64,000 nt of DNA from Aquilonibacter sp963703325 (lineage in GTDB: Bacteria; Vulcanimicrobiota; Vulcanimicrobiia; Vulcanimicrobiales; Vulcanimicrobiaceae). The notes under the pieces were generated by a model. That model saw nothing but the letters and a program-made list of their open reading frames with translations, was not told where the DNA came from and made no database searches. The position numbers were made by a program, and so were the translations under genes. The stretch spans positions 62,001 through 126,000 of the forward strand of contig OY969805.1 of NCBI GenBank assembly GCA_963703325.1, in the 5' to 3' direction. Positions 43,648-52,110 of this stretch are shown here, in pieces (the stretch's first letter is position 1; every line of letters starts with the position of its first letter).

Positions 43648-44340
43648 CTACGGCAGCAAGCCGTCGAACGACTCGCGCTGGTAGGTGTCGAGGAATGCCT
43701 GCAATTCAGCGGTGCGCTGCGCGCCAATCCGCTGCGCTGTCTTGGTGATCAGCCTCGGCGGAATGTCGCGGATGAAACTGCGTAAGCTCTTTATCGCGGC
43801 GGCGGCGCTCGAGGCCGATGCGCCGGTGAGCGAGATCATCCGCACCGCGCCGATTGCGCCCAAGAAGTCGAGCGAGTCGGCATCGTGCAGCACAATCGCA
43901 TTGGCATCGCTGCCCGGATTGCTGTAGTACATGTGGCCGCGCATGGCGGCTTGCACGCTCGGAAACTTGGCCATCGGAAAGCCCGCGTCGCGCAGAATCG
44001 ATTCGCTCTCGCGCGCCGCAACGTCGCCGTGCTCGCCCTTGGCTTGATAGGGCGGAAACGCCGCCATGTCGTGCAGCATGCAGGCCGCGAACAGCACATC
44101 GGTGTCAACGGTGAGCCCGTCACCTTTGGCCAGTTCCATGGCGATTTGGTAGTTGCGTTCGCCGTGCTGCCAACCCCATGCCGGATGGGTGAACGACGTA
44201 CGCGCAAGGTTGTAAACCGTCACTTTCCACGGCGCGTCCAGCGGGATTCCGCTCACGGTTGTCGGACCTGCGCAAAGGATCGGGAGCGGCACCGCAAACG
44301 CGAGGACCGCCAGGACGATCGAGCAGAGCAGCTTTTTCAT
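43648..44340 (-). CDS. Exported HD-domain protein
   Basis: From ATG 44340 the protein has 230 residues with a signal peptide (MKKLLCSIVLAVLAFAVPLP). The mature part contains the HD-domain metal motif: HPAWGWQHGERNYQIAMELA, LTVDTDVLFAACMLHDMAAF, then GHMYYSNPGSDANAIVLHDA with DSLDFLGAIGA. HD-domain enzymes are metal-dependent phosphohydrolases, usually cytosolic. An exported one is unusual and may act on extracellular nucleotides or phosphate esters. Its start codon overlaps that of the divergent FUSC gene (CATG). Confidence 0.82.
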   Translation of the reverse strand: MKKLLCSIVLAVLAFAVPLPILCAGPTTVSGIPLDAPWKVTVYNLARTSFTHPAWGWQHGERNYQIAMELAKGDGLTVDTDVLFAACMLHDMAAFPPYQAKGEHGDVAARESESILRDAGFPMAKFPSVQAAMRGHMYYSNPGSDANAIVLHDADSLDFLGAIGAVRMISLTGASASSAAAAIKSLRSFIRDIPPRLITKTAQRIGAQRTAELQAFLDTYQRESFDGLLP

Positions 44341-46321
44341 GCAGCAGGTCATTCAACGCATCCTCACCAGCGCATTTCGGTTCGAACGCAACGGCATCGA
44401 ACCGGTCTTCGCCGTGCGCTGCGGCATCGGCGTTGCGGTCGCACTGTTGGCGGGCTTTGCCAGCGGCGTGCCGATCTACGCGGTCGCCGCCGGTATCGGT
44501 GCCTTCAGCGTGGGATTTGCGTCGCTGCAAGGCGTGTACCGTACGCGCGTCGGCACCATGCTCGGCATGGCGCTCGCGATGGCCGTATCAACCGCGGTCG
44601 CATCGCTCTGCTCGCACTCGGCGGAACTCGGAATACTTGCACTCGCCGTCTGGGGCTTCGGCTACGGGCTGGCCGCGTCGCTCGGTCCGGGCGCATCGGC
44701 GATCGGCGTGAACGCAACGACCGCACTGATCATCTTCGAGCGCTATCCGCTGCCGCTCCACGTTGCGGTCCTCGTGGCGCTGATCATGTTTGCCGGCGGT
44801 TTACTGCAGACGCTGCTGCTGGTTGTACTCTGGCCGATCCAGCGCTATCCGCAGGAACGCCACGCGCTCGCCGACGCGTATCGCGAGCTTGCCGAGTACG
44901 CAAACGCGAGCGACGCATCGCCGCGCGTGCCCGCCACCGCCGAACTCATCGCCGTACGCAAGACGCTAGCCGATCCGCGGCCGTTCGGCCGTCCATTGGT
45001 GCTGGAAGCGTTTCAAAGCCTGCTCGATGAAGCCGTTCGCATCCGTTCGTCGCTCGCGCTGCTGGCGACCGTCGGTGGCGAGACATACGCACGCCTTCGT
45101 CCGTTGATCGCGCGGGTGCTCGATGTGATCGCGCAGGCGCTCGACGACGCACACGCGCCCGCCGACGCGGCGCTGTACGGCATCATCAACGCCGACACGA
45201 ACGATCCCAACCTGCGCGCCCTTTACGGACAACTTCGTGCCGCATGGCGAGCGGCGAGCGTTCCGCTCGGCGGGGTCGCATTGCCCGAACTCCACTATCC
45301 CACCCACCTGCCGAGTTTCGAGCGCCCGCTCGCCGCACTGCGCGAGCATCTACATCTTCGTTCGGTGTTCGGACGGCACGCGCTTCGGCTTGCCGTTACG
45401 CTCACCGCAGCCGGGGTGCTGGCCCACGTGCTGCCGATTCAGCGTGGGTATTGGATCACGCTAACGACCGCACTCGTGCTGCGACCCGACTTCACGACAA
45501 CGCTCTCGCGTGGCGTTGCGCGCATCGCCGGAACGATCGTCGGCGTCGTTGCGGCAACAGCGATCGTCGTGGCTGTACCGGATACAGCGCACATCACGCT
45601 GGCGCTGGCGATCATCTTTGCCGCGATCAGCTACGCGGCGTTCCAACTCAATTACGGCCTCTTCAGTCTCACGGTTACCGCGTACGTTGTCTTCTTGCTG
45701 GCGCTCTTGGGAACGCCCGAAGCCACCGCCGTACAGAACCGTTTGGTCGCGACGGTCATCGGTGGCCTGCTCGCGATAACCTCCTATCTCATTTGGCCAA
45801 CCTGGGAGTCGGAGCGAACGGTGGCGAGCCTACGCGCGCTGGTGGACGGGTCGCTCGAGTTTACGCGTTTTCTGCTCGCCGGATTGATCGATCCGGGCTC
45901 ACGCGATCTTCCGAAGATGCGCGCGCTACGCACAAAGCTGTGGAGCACGCGCGCCACCGCCGAAGAATCGCTCGAGCGTATGCTGAGCGAACCCGGCGGG
46001 ACGCACGAAATCGATCCGGACACCGCGCTCGGCATCATGGCCGCAACGCAGCGACTGGGTCTGGGCAACGCGGCGCTCTCGCACCTCTATCAAGATCCGC
46101 AGACGCCGGCCTTTCCCGAATTCGCACCGCTGGCGTCCGCGTTGGCGAACGCCTCGATCGAGCGCGCGACGGGACTACGCGAGGCCTACTCGGAGGTGGC
46201 CGATGCGCTCCCAACCGACACCGGCGCAGTAGGGCAAGGATTGCTCGCGGCGTGCGACCGCATCGTCGACAGCACAAACACCATCGTCGAATTGTGGAAC
46301 CGCACCAACGACGCTGGTTAG
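44339..46321 (+). CDS. FUSC-family inner-membrane protein (aromatic-acid-efflux-like)
   Basis: The 660-residue protein has two clusters of membrane segments. The N-terminal cluster includes AVRCGIGVAVALLAGFASGV, IGAFSVGFASLQGVYRTRVG and LALAVWGFGYGLAASLG. The C-terminal one includes ALRLAVTLTAAGVLAHVLPI, QRGYWITLTTALVLRPDFTT and TLSRGVARIAGTIVGVVAAT. Long cytoplasmic domains lie between and after them. The GYW-LTT-LVLRPDF-TTL-R block is the fusaric-acid-resistance (FUSC) hallmark, as in AaeB and YccS. No MFP partner sits beside it. Starts are head-to-head with the HD gene. Confidence 0.88.
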   Translation: MQQVIQRILTSAFRFERNGIEPVFAVRCGIGVAVALLAGFASGVPIYAVAAGIGAFSVGFASLQGVYRTRVGTMLGMALAMAVSTAVASLCSHSAELGILALAVWGFGYGLAASLGPGASAIGVNATTALIIFERYPLPLHVAVLVALIMFAGGLLQTLLLVVLWPIQRYPQERHALADAYRELAEYANASDASPRVPATAELIAVRKTLADPRPFGRPLVLEAFQSLLDEAVRIRSSLALLATVGGETYARLRPLIARVLDVIAQALDDAHAPADAALYGIINADTNDPNLRALYGQLRAAWRAASVPLGGVALPELHYPTHLPSFERPLAALREHLHLRSVFGRHALRLAVTLTAAGVLAHVLPIQRGYWITLTTALVLRPDFTTTLSRGVARIAGTIVGVVAATAIVVAVPDTAHITLALAIIFAAISYAAFQLNYGLFSLTVTAYVVFLLALLGTPEATAVQNRLVATVIGGLLAITSYLIWPTWESERTVASLRALVDGSLEFTRFLLAGLIDPGSRDLPKMRALRTKLWSTRATAEESLERMLSEPGGTHEIDPDTALGIMAATQRLGLGNAALSHLYQDPQTPAFPEFAPLASALANASIERATGLREAYSEVADALPTDTGAVGQGLLAACDRIVDSTNTIVELWNRTNDAG

Positions 46322-46965
46322 CAACCGTTACCGAGTTGTATAAGCACGAGCCGGTCGTTGCGGAAGTAGAAATTTTGAAACTGACCGCACGGACTGCGCA
46401 CGATTCCCTCGATTTGTGATTTCGGTGGCCACGTCGTGTAGGCGAGTACGTACACATCTTCCGTGCTCGGAACGCGTCGTAGCGTATTTGCTCCGTAACG
46501 AAGCGTCACGCCGCCGGGCGACATGCCTAGACGAATCCCGCGCACGGTCTGCAGCGCGGTGAGATCGCGATTCACCACGGCCTCGGGAGGCGGCGATGCG
46601 TAGCCCGCGGTGACGTCGCGCCAAGAGCAGCAGCCAACATCGTAAAAAGCAATATGATGCGCATAGTCATAGACGAGGCGTCCCCTCGGTGGCCCCGCAT
46701 TCCCGTATACGAAGAACGTCCCATCACGCGGGCCCTGTAGTCCTAAATAGTCCGCCGATGCCGCACGCTCGCGTTTGTACGAAAATCCGTCGCGCTGCGA
46801 AATATGAACCGCGCCGTCCCAGAAGTCCGAACTGTTGGCGAACGTCGGAAGCCATTCTCCCAGCGCCTCGTTGCACGCCGCGTGATAGTATTGCACGCAG
46901 CCTGGCGGGTTCGTCGGCAACGCGTGAGGGCTAGCAATTGTAACCATGAGCAGCAACGCGAGCAT
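46318..46965 (-). CDS. Exported protein of unknown function
   Basis: The 215-residue protein starts with a short hydrophobic export-like sequence (MLALLLMVTIASPHALP). It contains RGRLVYDYAHHIAFYDVGCC with a Cys pair, a beta-rich stretch GIRLGMSPGGVTLRYGANTL and the C-terminal QNFYFRNDRLVLIQLGNGC. The GIRLGMS block resembles the repeat found in some beta-sandwich exported proteins (the GI-LGMS type in DUF-rich lipoproteins). The stop overlaps the FUSC stop. The function is unknown. Confidence 0.68.
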   Translation of the reverse strand: MLALLLMVTIASPHALPTNPPGCVQYYHAACNEALGEWLPTFANSSDFWDGAVHISQRDGFSYKRERAASADYLGLQGPRDGTFFVYGNAGPPRGRLVYDYAHHIAFYDVGCCSWRDVTAGYASPPPEAVVNRDLTALQTVRGIRLGMSPGGVTLRYGANTLRRVPSTEDVYVLAYTTWPPKSQIEGIVRSPCGQFQNFYFRNDRLVLIQLGNGC

Positions 46966-47018
46966 CAGGAATAACTACGCGACAAGAGAAAAGTGGGCCT
47001 TCACCGAAGTTCCCGAGC

Positions 47019-48686
47019 GTGCCTGAATATGTCTATTCCATGTTTCGCGTCGGCAAGACGGTGCCGCCGAAACGTCAGATTCTCAAAGATATTTCGTTGA
47101 GCTTCTTCCCCGGCGCGAAGATCGGCATTCTCGGTCTCAACGGCGCCGGAAAGTCCTCGCTGCTGCGCATCATGGCCGGCGTCGATACCGAATTCGACGG
47201 CGACGCTGCGCCTGCGCCGAATCTGACGATCGGTCATTTGGAGCAGGAGCCGAAACTCGATCCGGATTTGACCGTGCGCGAGGCCGTCGAGCAGGGCTTG
47301 GGCGAGTTGCTCGCCGCACGCAAGCGCCTCGAAGAACTTTACGCCGAATACGGCAACCCCGACGCGGATTTTGACAAGCTCGCCGAAGAGCAGTCGAAAC
47401 TCGAAGCGATCCTCCAGGCGGCAGGCGACGATCTCGACCAACAGCTCGAGATCGCGGCCGACGCGTTGCGCTTGCCGCCGTGGGAAGCGAAGATCGGGCC
47501 GCTCTCGGGCGGCGAGAAGCGCCGGGTCGCGCTGTGCCGTTTACTGATCTCTAAGCCCGATATGTTGCTGCTCGACGAGCCGACGAACCATCTCGACGCC
47601 GAGAGCGTTGAGTGGCTCGAGCAATTTCTCCAGCGCTTTCCCGGAACGGTCGTTGCCGTGACGCACGATCGCTACTTCCTCGACAATGCCGCCGAGTGGA
47701 TCTTAGAGCTCGACCGCGGTCGCGGTATTCCGTGGAAGGGCAATTACAGTTCGTGGCTCGATCAAAAGCAAGAACGTCTCGCCGGCGAAGAAGCGGCGGA
47801 ATCCGCGCGCCAGAAGGCGCTCAAACGCGAACTCGAATGGGTGCGCCAAAACGCGAAGGGCCGCCAGTCCAAAAGCAAGAGCCGCCTTACGCGCTTCGAG
47901 GAGATGTCGAGCTACGACTATCAGAAGCGCAACGAGACGCAAGAGATCTTCATTCCTGTCGCCGAGCGCTTAGGCGAAAAAGTCATCGAACTCAAGAGCG
48001 TGCGCAAAGGCTACGGCGACAAGCTCTTGATGGACGACGTCAGCTTGGTCATCCCGCCGGGCGCGATCGTCGGCATCATCGGACCCAACGGTGCGGGTAA
48101 GTCTACGTTGTTCCGTATGATCGGGGGCAAAGAACAGCCCGATGCCGGCGAGATTATCGTCGGTCCAAGCGTCAAGTTCGCGCTGGTCGATCAGAGCCGC
48201 GACGCGCTCGACAGCAGTAAGACCGCATGGGAAGACGTCAGCGGTGGTCTCGACATCTTGCACGTCGGTCGCTTTGAAATGAACTCACGCGCCTATCTTG
48301 GCCGCTTCAACTTCAAGGGCGGGGATCAACAAAAGAACGTCGGTCAGCTCTCGGGCGGCGAACGCGGGCGCCTCCATCTGGCCAAGACATTGCTTACCGG
48401 TGCAAACGTGTTGCTGCTCGACGAACCGTCGAACGACCTCGACGTTGAAACGCTGCGCGCACTCGAGGATGCGCTGGGCGAATTTGCCGGCACCGTGCTC
48501 GTCACCAGTCACGATCGCTGGTTCCTCGATCGCATTGCGACCCACATCCTCGCCTTTGAAGGCGACAGCCGGGTGCACTTCTTCGAAGGCAATTACCAAG
48601 AGTACGAAGCCGACAAGATCAAACGCCTTGGCGAAGAGGCCGCCCGTCCGAAACGCATTCGCTACCGCCCGCTGAGTTTGAATTAG
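47019..48686 (+). CDS. ettA: Energy-dependent translational throttle A (ABC-F protein EttA)
   Basis: The 555-residue soluble ABC-F protein has two nucleotide-binding domains. Walker A motifs are GLNGAGKSSLLRIM and GPNGAGKSTLFRMI, signature motifs are PLSGGEKRRVALCR and LSGGERGRLHLAK, and Walker B motifs end LLLDEPTNHLD and LLLDEPSNDLD. The interdomain arm and the starting YVYSMFRVGKTVPPKRQIL match EttA. EttA binds the ribosomal E site and couples early elongation to ATP levels. The start is GTG 47019, with no better start nearby. It is convergent with the small DUF gene, overlapping it by 4 bp. Confidence 0.93.
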   Translation: MPEYVYSMFRVGKTVPPKRQILKDISLSFFPGAKIGILGLNGAGKSSLLRIMAGVDTEFDGDAAPAPNLTIGHLEQEPKLDPDLTVREAVEQGLGELLAARKRLEELYAEYGNPDADFDKLAEEQSKLEAILQAAGDDLDQQLEIAADALRLPPWEAKIGPLSGGEKRRVALCRLLISKPDMLLLDEPTNHLDAESVEWLEQFLQRFPGTVVAVTHDRYFLDNAAEWILELDRGRGIPWKGNYSSWLDQKQERLAGEEAAESARQKALKRELEWVRQNAKGRQSKSKSRLTRFEEMSSYDYQKRNETQEIFIPVAERLGEKVIELKSVRKGYGDKLLMDDVSLVIPPGAIVGIIGPNGAGKSTLFRMIGGKEQPDAGEIIVGPSVKFALVDQSRDALDSSKTAWEDVSGGLDILHVGRFEMNSRAYLGRFNFKGGDQQKNVGQLSGGERGRLHLAKTLLTGANVLLLDEPSNDLDVETLRALEDALGEFAGTVLVTSHDRWFLDRIATHILAFEGDSRVHFFEGNYQEYEADKIKRLGEEAARPKRIRYRPLSLN

Positions 48687-48967
48687 GACAAGGTGTAAAG
48701 AAACCAGCGGGGTGCACCTGTGCGCGCGCCGCGATCGAAGTACACAACCGCAGTGCGTCCATCGGCCGTTTCGAACTCGAACCAATGCTTCTTGACATAG
48801 GTGTCGCCGCGGTCGTCTTTGGTCGAGCGCCAGCTCTTGTGCAGCTCGTGTACTTCGAGCCGTTCGCCGGCATAGGTGAATGCCGCCGGCAGCGACGGCT
48901 CGCCCTGCGCAAGGGCTGTAACGTCAAGCGCGCCCTCGGGCGTAATCGCCTTGCCGACGAAACCCAT
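48683..48967 (-). CDS. Small protein, DUF6504-like
   Basis: The 94-residue protein has a compact beta-rich pattern: FTYAGERLEVHELHKSWRST, KKHWFEFETADGRTAVVYFD and WFLYTLS at the end. This resembles the DUF6504 family of actinobacterial and related small proteins (F-W-G--Y-V--V---W), but the match is by eye. It sits 5 bp upstream of the end of the BNR lipoprotein gene and on the same strand, so it may be the last gene of that operon. Confidence 0.65.
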   Translation of the reverse strand: MGFVGKAITPEGALDVTALAQGEPSLPAAFTYAGERLEVHELHKSWRSTKDDRGDTYVKKHWFEFETADGRTAVVYFDRGARTGAPRWFLYTLS

Positions 48968-48971
48968 GTCC

Positions 48972-51900
48972 CTACGGGTCAGGTCTTTCGCGACGCGATC
49001 GCGGAGCCGGAGTTTTTAGCGGCAACGGGCGCAAGTGGAGCGCCGCCACCTTCTTCCCAATGCGGTTGATCTGTTGCTCGTACTGTTGGATCAACATCGC
49101 TTGCGCGTCGGTCGGCCCGGTATATGACGTCGCGAGGATGTGCCGCAAGTACGCGATCTGATCGATGACCTTTGCCGGTTCCCGGTAGCCGGCGTTCTGC
49201 GAGCCGTTGCCGTTGCGCAGTTCATCGGCGAGCGCCGCGGCCTTCCGGCCGTGATTCTTTAACTGCGCGAGCCACATTTCGCCACGCTCTTGGTCTACGG
49301 CAAGGCGCGCCAGTGCGTCGTATTGCGCGCGCAGGTCCGACATCGTGGCGTCGTTCTGCGGATCGAGCCGCACCCGCAATGGGACGCGCAGCGTCGTCCC
49401 GCGTGCGTGCAGCCCGACCGTATACGATCCCGGAAGCACTTCGGGCGCGTCGACCTCCAGCGGATAGAACACATAGAACGGACGCGGATCTTGCCGGGTG
49501 TGCGGCCAGTTCGGCGGATCGGCCGTGAGATCCCAAACGACGCGGTTGACGCCCGCATCCGCCGTGCCGTCGAGGTGGCGCACCACGGCGCCTTGCGCGT
49601 TGAGAATTTCGATCGTCACCTTCTCTTTTGGCTTCTTTTTTGTCCCTCGACTACGCTTCGCTACGCTCGGGATGACAAGATGCGGTTTCAAATAGTACGA
49701 GATCACGGCACCATACGGTTTGTTGTCGGCGACGAACGCATTGTGCCCAATGTCGTAGTACGGACGCGAGGCGTAGCGCCACGCATCTGCCGGCGGGAAC
49801 AGCGCGACCTCACTCTGCGCAGCACGCGCCAGGCTTTCCAGCGGCGCAAGGTCATCCAGGATAGCAAAGCCACGCCCGTGCGTGCCGGCGATCAGGTCGT
49901 TCGCATCGGGTTGAATCTGCAGATCGAAGACCGGCACGTGATTCATCCCCAGGCGAAAATCTTGCCAGTGTGCGCCGCGATCGAACGAAACCCACAGCCC
50001 GTCTTCGGTGCCGGCAAAAAGCAATGTCGTTGCGTGCGGATCTTCGCGGACGACGTACGCCCACAGCGGTAGGCCGCGATCGATTCGCGTCCAGGTCGAT
50101 CCGCTGTCGCGCGTCATAAAGATGTAGGGATGCGTGTCGCCCAAGCGGTGCGCGTCGAAGGTCACGTACGCCACACCGGAATCGGTCTTCGAGGTTTCGA
50201 TCGAGGCGACGATCGCGTGGGCCGGGACGCCCGCGATGTTCTTGCCGACGTCGCTCCACGACGCGCCGCTATCGCGCGTCATGTCGACGTGGCCATCGTC
50301 GGTGCCGACCCAAATGACGCCGTCAGCCGAGCCTTCGGCGATGGCATAGATCGTGCAATATGTTTCCGCGTTCGTATTGTCGTGCGAGATCGGGCCGCCG
50401 CTCCGCAAAAGCCACGACGGGTCGCAAGGCTGCGTCAGATCCGGGCTGATGACGTCCCACGACTGTCCGCCACTATACGACCGGAACAGCACGTTCCCGC
50501 CATAGAAGATCTCGCGCGGATTGTAGCGCGATATCAAGAGCGGCGCGCTCCAGTTGAAGCGATATTTCGACGATCCGGCACCGCTGCCGAACGTGATCAT
50601 CGGTTGCGGACCGATGAGGCGCGCTTCGCCGGTGAGGAGATTGCGCCGCGTGAGGTCACCAAAATGTGTGTCTTCGTAGATGATGTTACTGTCGCGCGGA
50701 TCGGGCCACGCGTACTGCCCATCACCCCAATCCGAGATGTTTCGCCACGAACCGTTTGAGACGCCGCTGTCGTTCCACAGGGTGTTCGGCCCCCACCACA
50801 CTTCGTGATCTTGCATGCCGCCCATCACGTGGTACGGAACGTCGCGATCGTAGCCGACGCGATAGACCTGCCCAAACGGCACCGTGTTGACGAACGACCA
50901 CGTCTTCCCGTCGTCATTGCTCAGGTCAAAGCCCATGTCGCTGCCGAGCAACACGCGATCGTGATTCTTCGGGTCGATCCAGAGGTCATGGTTATCGCCG
51001 CCTGCCTCGACGCCGTGGAACTTCTTGCCGCCATTAGTCGAGCGTTCCAATCCTCCGGAGATGTTCCAGACGATGTTGGGACGGTCCGGATCGACGCGCA
51101 CTTGGCTAAAGTAGAACGGCCGGAAGACCAGGTCGGGATTCTTATTGACGAGCCGCCACTGCAAGCCACCGTCGTCCGAGCGATACAACACGCCTTTGCG
51201 CGTCGGCACAATTGCGTACACGACGCTTGGATGATGCGCGCTGATCGAGAGACCGACGCGATTGATGATGCCGCCGGGCAAACCGTCGTGGCGCGCGGGA
51301 TCGGTTAACCTCGTCCACGTCACACCGCCGTCAGTCGAGCGAAACAGGCCGCTTCCCGGTCCGCCGCCGCGGAACGTCCACGGCTGACGCAAATAATCGA
51401 ACGTTCCGGCGAAGGCAATCTGCGGATTCGTAGGATCGAAGGCGACATCGCTACCGCCCGTTGTCGGATTCACGTAGAGCACGTGTTGCCAGGTTCGTCC
51501 ACCGTCGCTGGTGCGATAGATGCCGCGTTCGCCGCCGGCGGAAAACTCCGGGCCCATCGCTGCGACCAACGCGAGGTTTGGATTATCCGGAGCGATGGCA
51601 ATCTTCGCCACGTGCTGCGTCCCGGAAAGACCGATCGAGCGCCACGTCTTCCCCGCGTTATCAGACCGAAAGACGCCGTCTCCCAACGCCGCGGTGTTGC
51701 GCGGAAAACCTTCGCCCGTGCCGGCGTACAGCACGCTGGGATTCGACGGTGCAACTGCGATTGCACCAATCGCCGTCGATCGGCCGGCATCGAAAATGGC
51801 ATCGAACGTCATCCCGCCGTCGGTCGATTTGTAGAGTCCGCCCGAGGAATGCCCGAGATAGATCGTGTTGGGATCGCCCGGTACGCCGGCGACCGCGTCG

Positions 51901-52076
51901 AGACGGCCGCCCATGACGGCCGGACCGACGACACGCCACTTCAGCGCGCCGAAATCCGCCGGCGCGACGGTCGCTTGCGGATTCGTCGGTGCCGAGAACG
52001 CGGCATGTGGAACGGTGCCCGTACTACAACCGGCAACCGCGAAGCACCCACACAGAAGAAGCCGACGCACGATCAT
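48972..52076 (-). CDS. BNR-repeat (VPS10/sortilin-like) lipoprotein, paralogue of the 5.8-8.9 kb protein
   Basis: From ATG 52076 the protein has 1034 residues and a lipobox (RRLLLCGCFAVAGCSTG). Asp-box/BNR repeats include GLYKSTDGGMTFDAIFDAG, VFRSDNAGKTWRSIGLSG, LFRSTDGGVTWTRLTD and WVSFDRGAHWQDFRLGM, forming a multi-blade propeller. The C-terminal portion (GVNRVVWDLTADPPNWPHTR, LPGSYTVGLHARGTTLRVPL) matches the Ig-like tail of its paralogue. Residues VIPSVAKRSRGTKKKP near the C-terminal third are encoded by a palindromic repeat and are absent from the paralogue. The gene lies 34 bp behind a histidine kinase gene and is its probable output or ligand-handling partner. Confidence 0.85.
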   Translation of the reverse strand: MIVRRLLLCGCFAVAGCSTGTVPHAAFSAPTNPQATVAPADFGALKWRVVGPAVMGGRLDAVAGVPGDPNTIYLGHSSGGLYKSTDGGMTFDAIFDAGRSTAIGAIAVAPSNPSVLYAGTGEGFPRNTAALGDGVFRSDNAGKTWRSIGLSGTQHVAKIAIAPDNPNLALVAAMGPEFSAGGERGIYRTSDGGRTWQHVLYVNPTTGGSDVAFDPTNPQIAFAGTFDYLRQPWTFRGGGPGSGLFRSTDGGVTWTRLTDPARHDGLPGGIINRVGLSISAHHPSVVYAIVPTRKGVLYRSDDGGLQWRLVNKNPDLVFRPFYFSQVRVDPDRPNIVWNISGGLERSTNGGKKFHGVEAGGDNHDLWIDPKNHDRVLLGSDMGFDLSNDDGKTWSFVNTVPFGQVYRVGYDRDVPYHVMGGMQDHEVWWGPNTLWNDSGVSNGSWRNISDWGDGQYAWPDPRDSNIIYEDTHFGDLTRRNLLTGEARLIGPQPMITFGSGAGSSKYRFNWSAPLLISRYNPREIFYGGNVLFRSYSGGQSWDVISPDLTQPCDPSWLLRSGGPISHDNTNAETYCTIYAIAEGSADGVIWVGTDDGHVDMTRDSGASWSDVGKNIAGVPAHAIVASIETSKTDSGVAYVTFDAHRLGDTHPYIFMTRDSGSTWTRIDRGLPLWAYVVREDPHATTLLFAGTEDGLWVSFDRGAHWQDFRLGMNHVPVFDLQIQPDANDLIAGTHGRGFAILDDLAPLESLARAAQSEVALFPPADAWRYASRPYYDIGHNAFVADNKPYGAVISYYLKPHLVIPSVAKRSRGTKKKPKEKVTIEILNAQGAVVRHLDGTADAGVNRVVWDLTADPPNWPHTRQDPRPFYVFYPLEVDAPEVLPGSYTVGLHARGTTLRVPLRVRLDPQNDATMSDLRAQYDALARLAVDQERGEMWLAQLKNHGRKAAALADELRNGNGSQNAGYREPAKVIDQIAYLRHILATSYTGPTDAQAMLIQQYEQQINRIGKKVAALHLRPLPLKTPAPRSRRERPDP
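49641..49677 (-). repeat. Small GTCATCCCGAG-type palindromic repeat inserted in the BNR gene
   Basis: The minus-strand sequence starts TGTCATCCCGAGCGTAGC and ends GTAGTCGAGGGACA; the two ends are imperfect inverted copies. The same 14-mer (TGTCATCCCGAGCG) occurs at 25213-25226 between yedK and the lipoprotein operon. Repeats of this kind usually lie between genes. Here it is read in frame as VIPSVAKRSRG. Confidence 0.6.
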
Positions 52077-52110
52077 AGGTCGGCGTTTCGCAGTCGGAGC
52101 AGCGCTCTCC

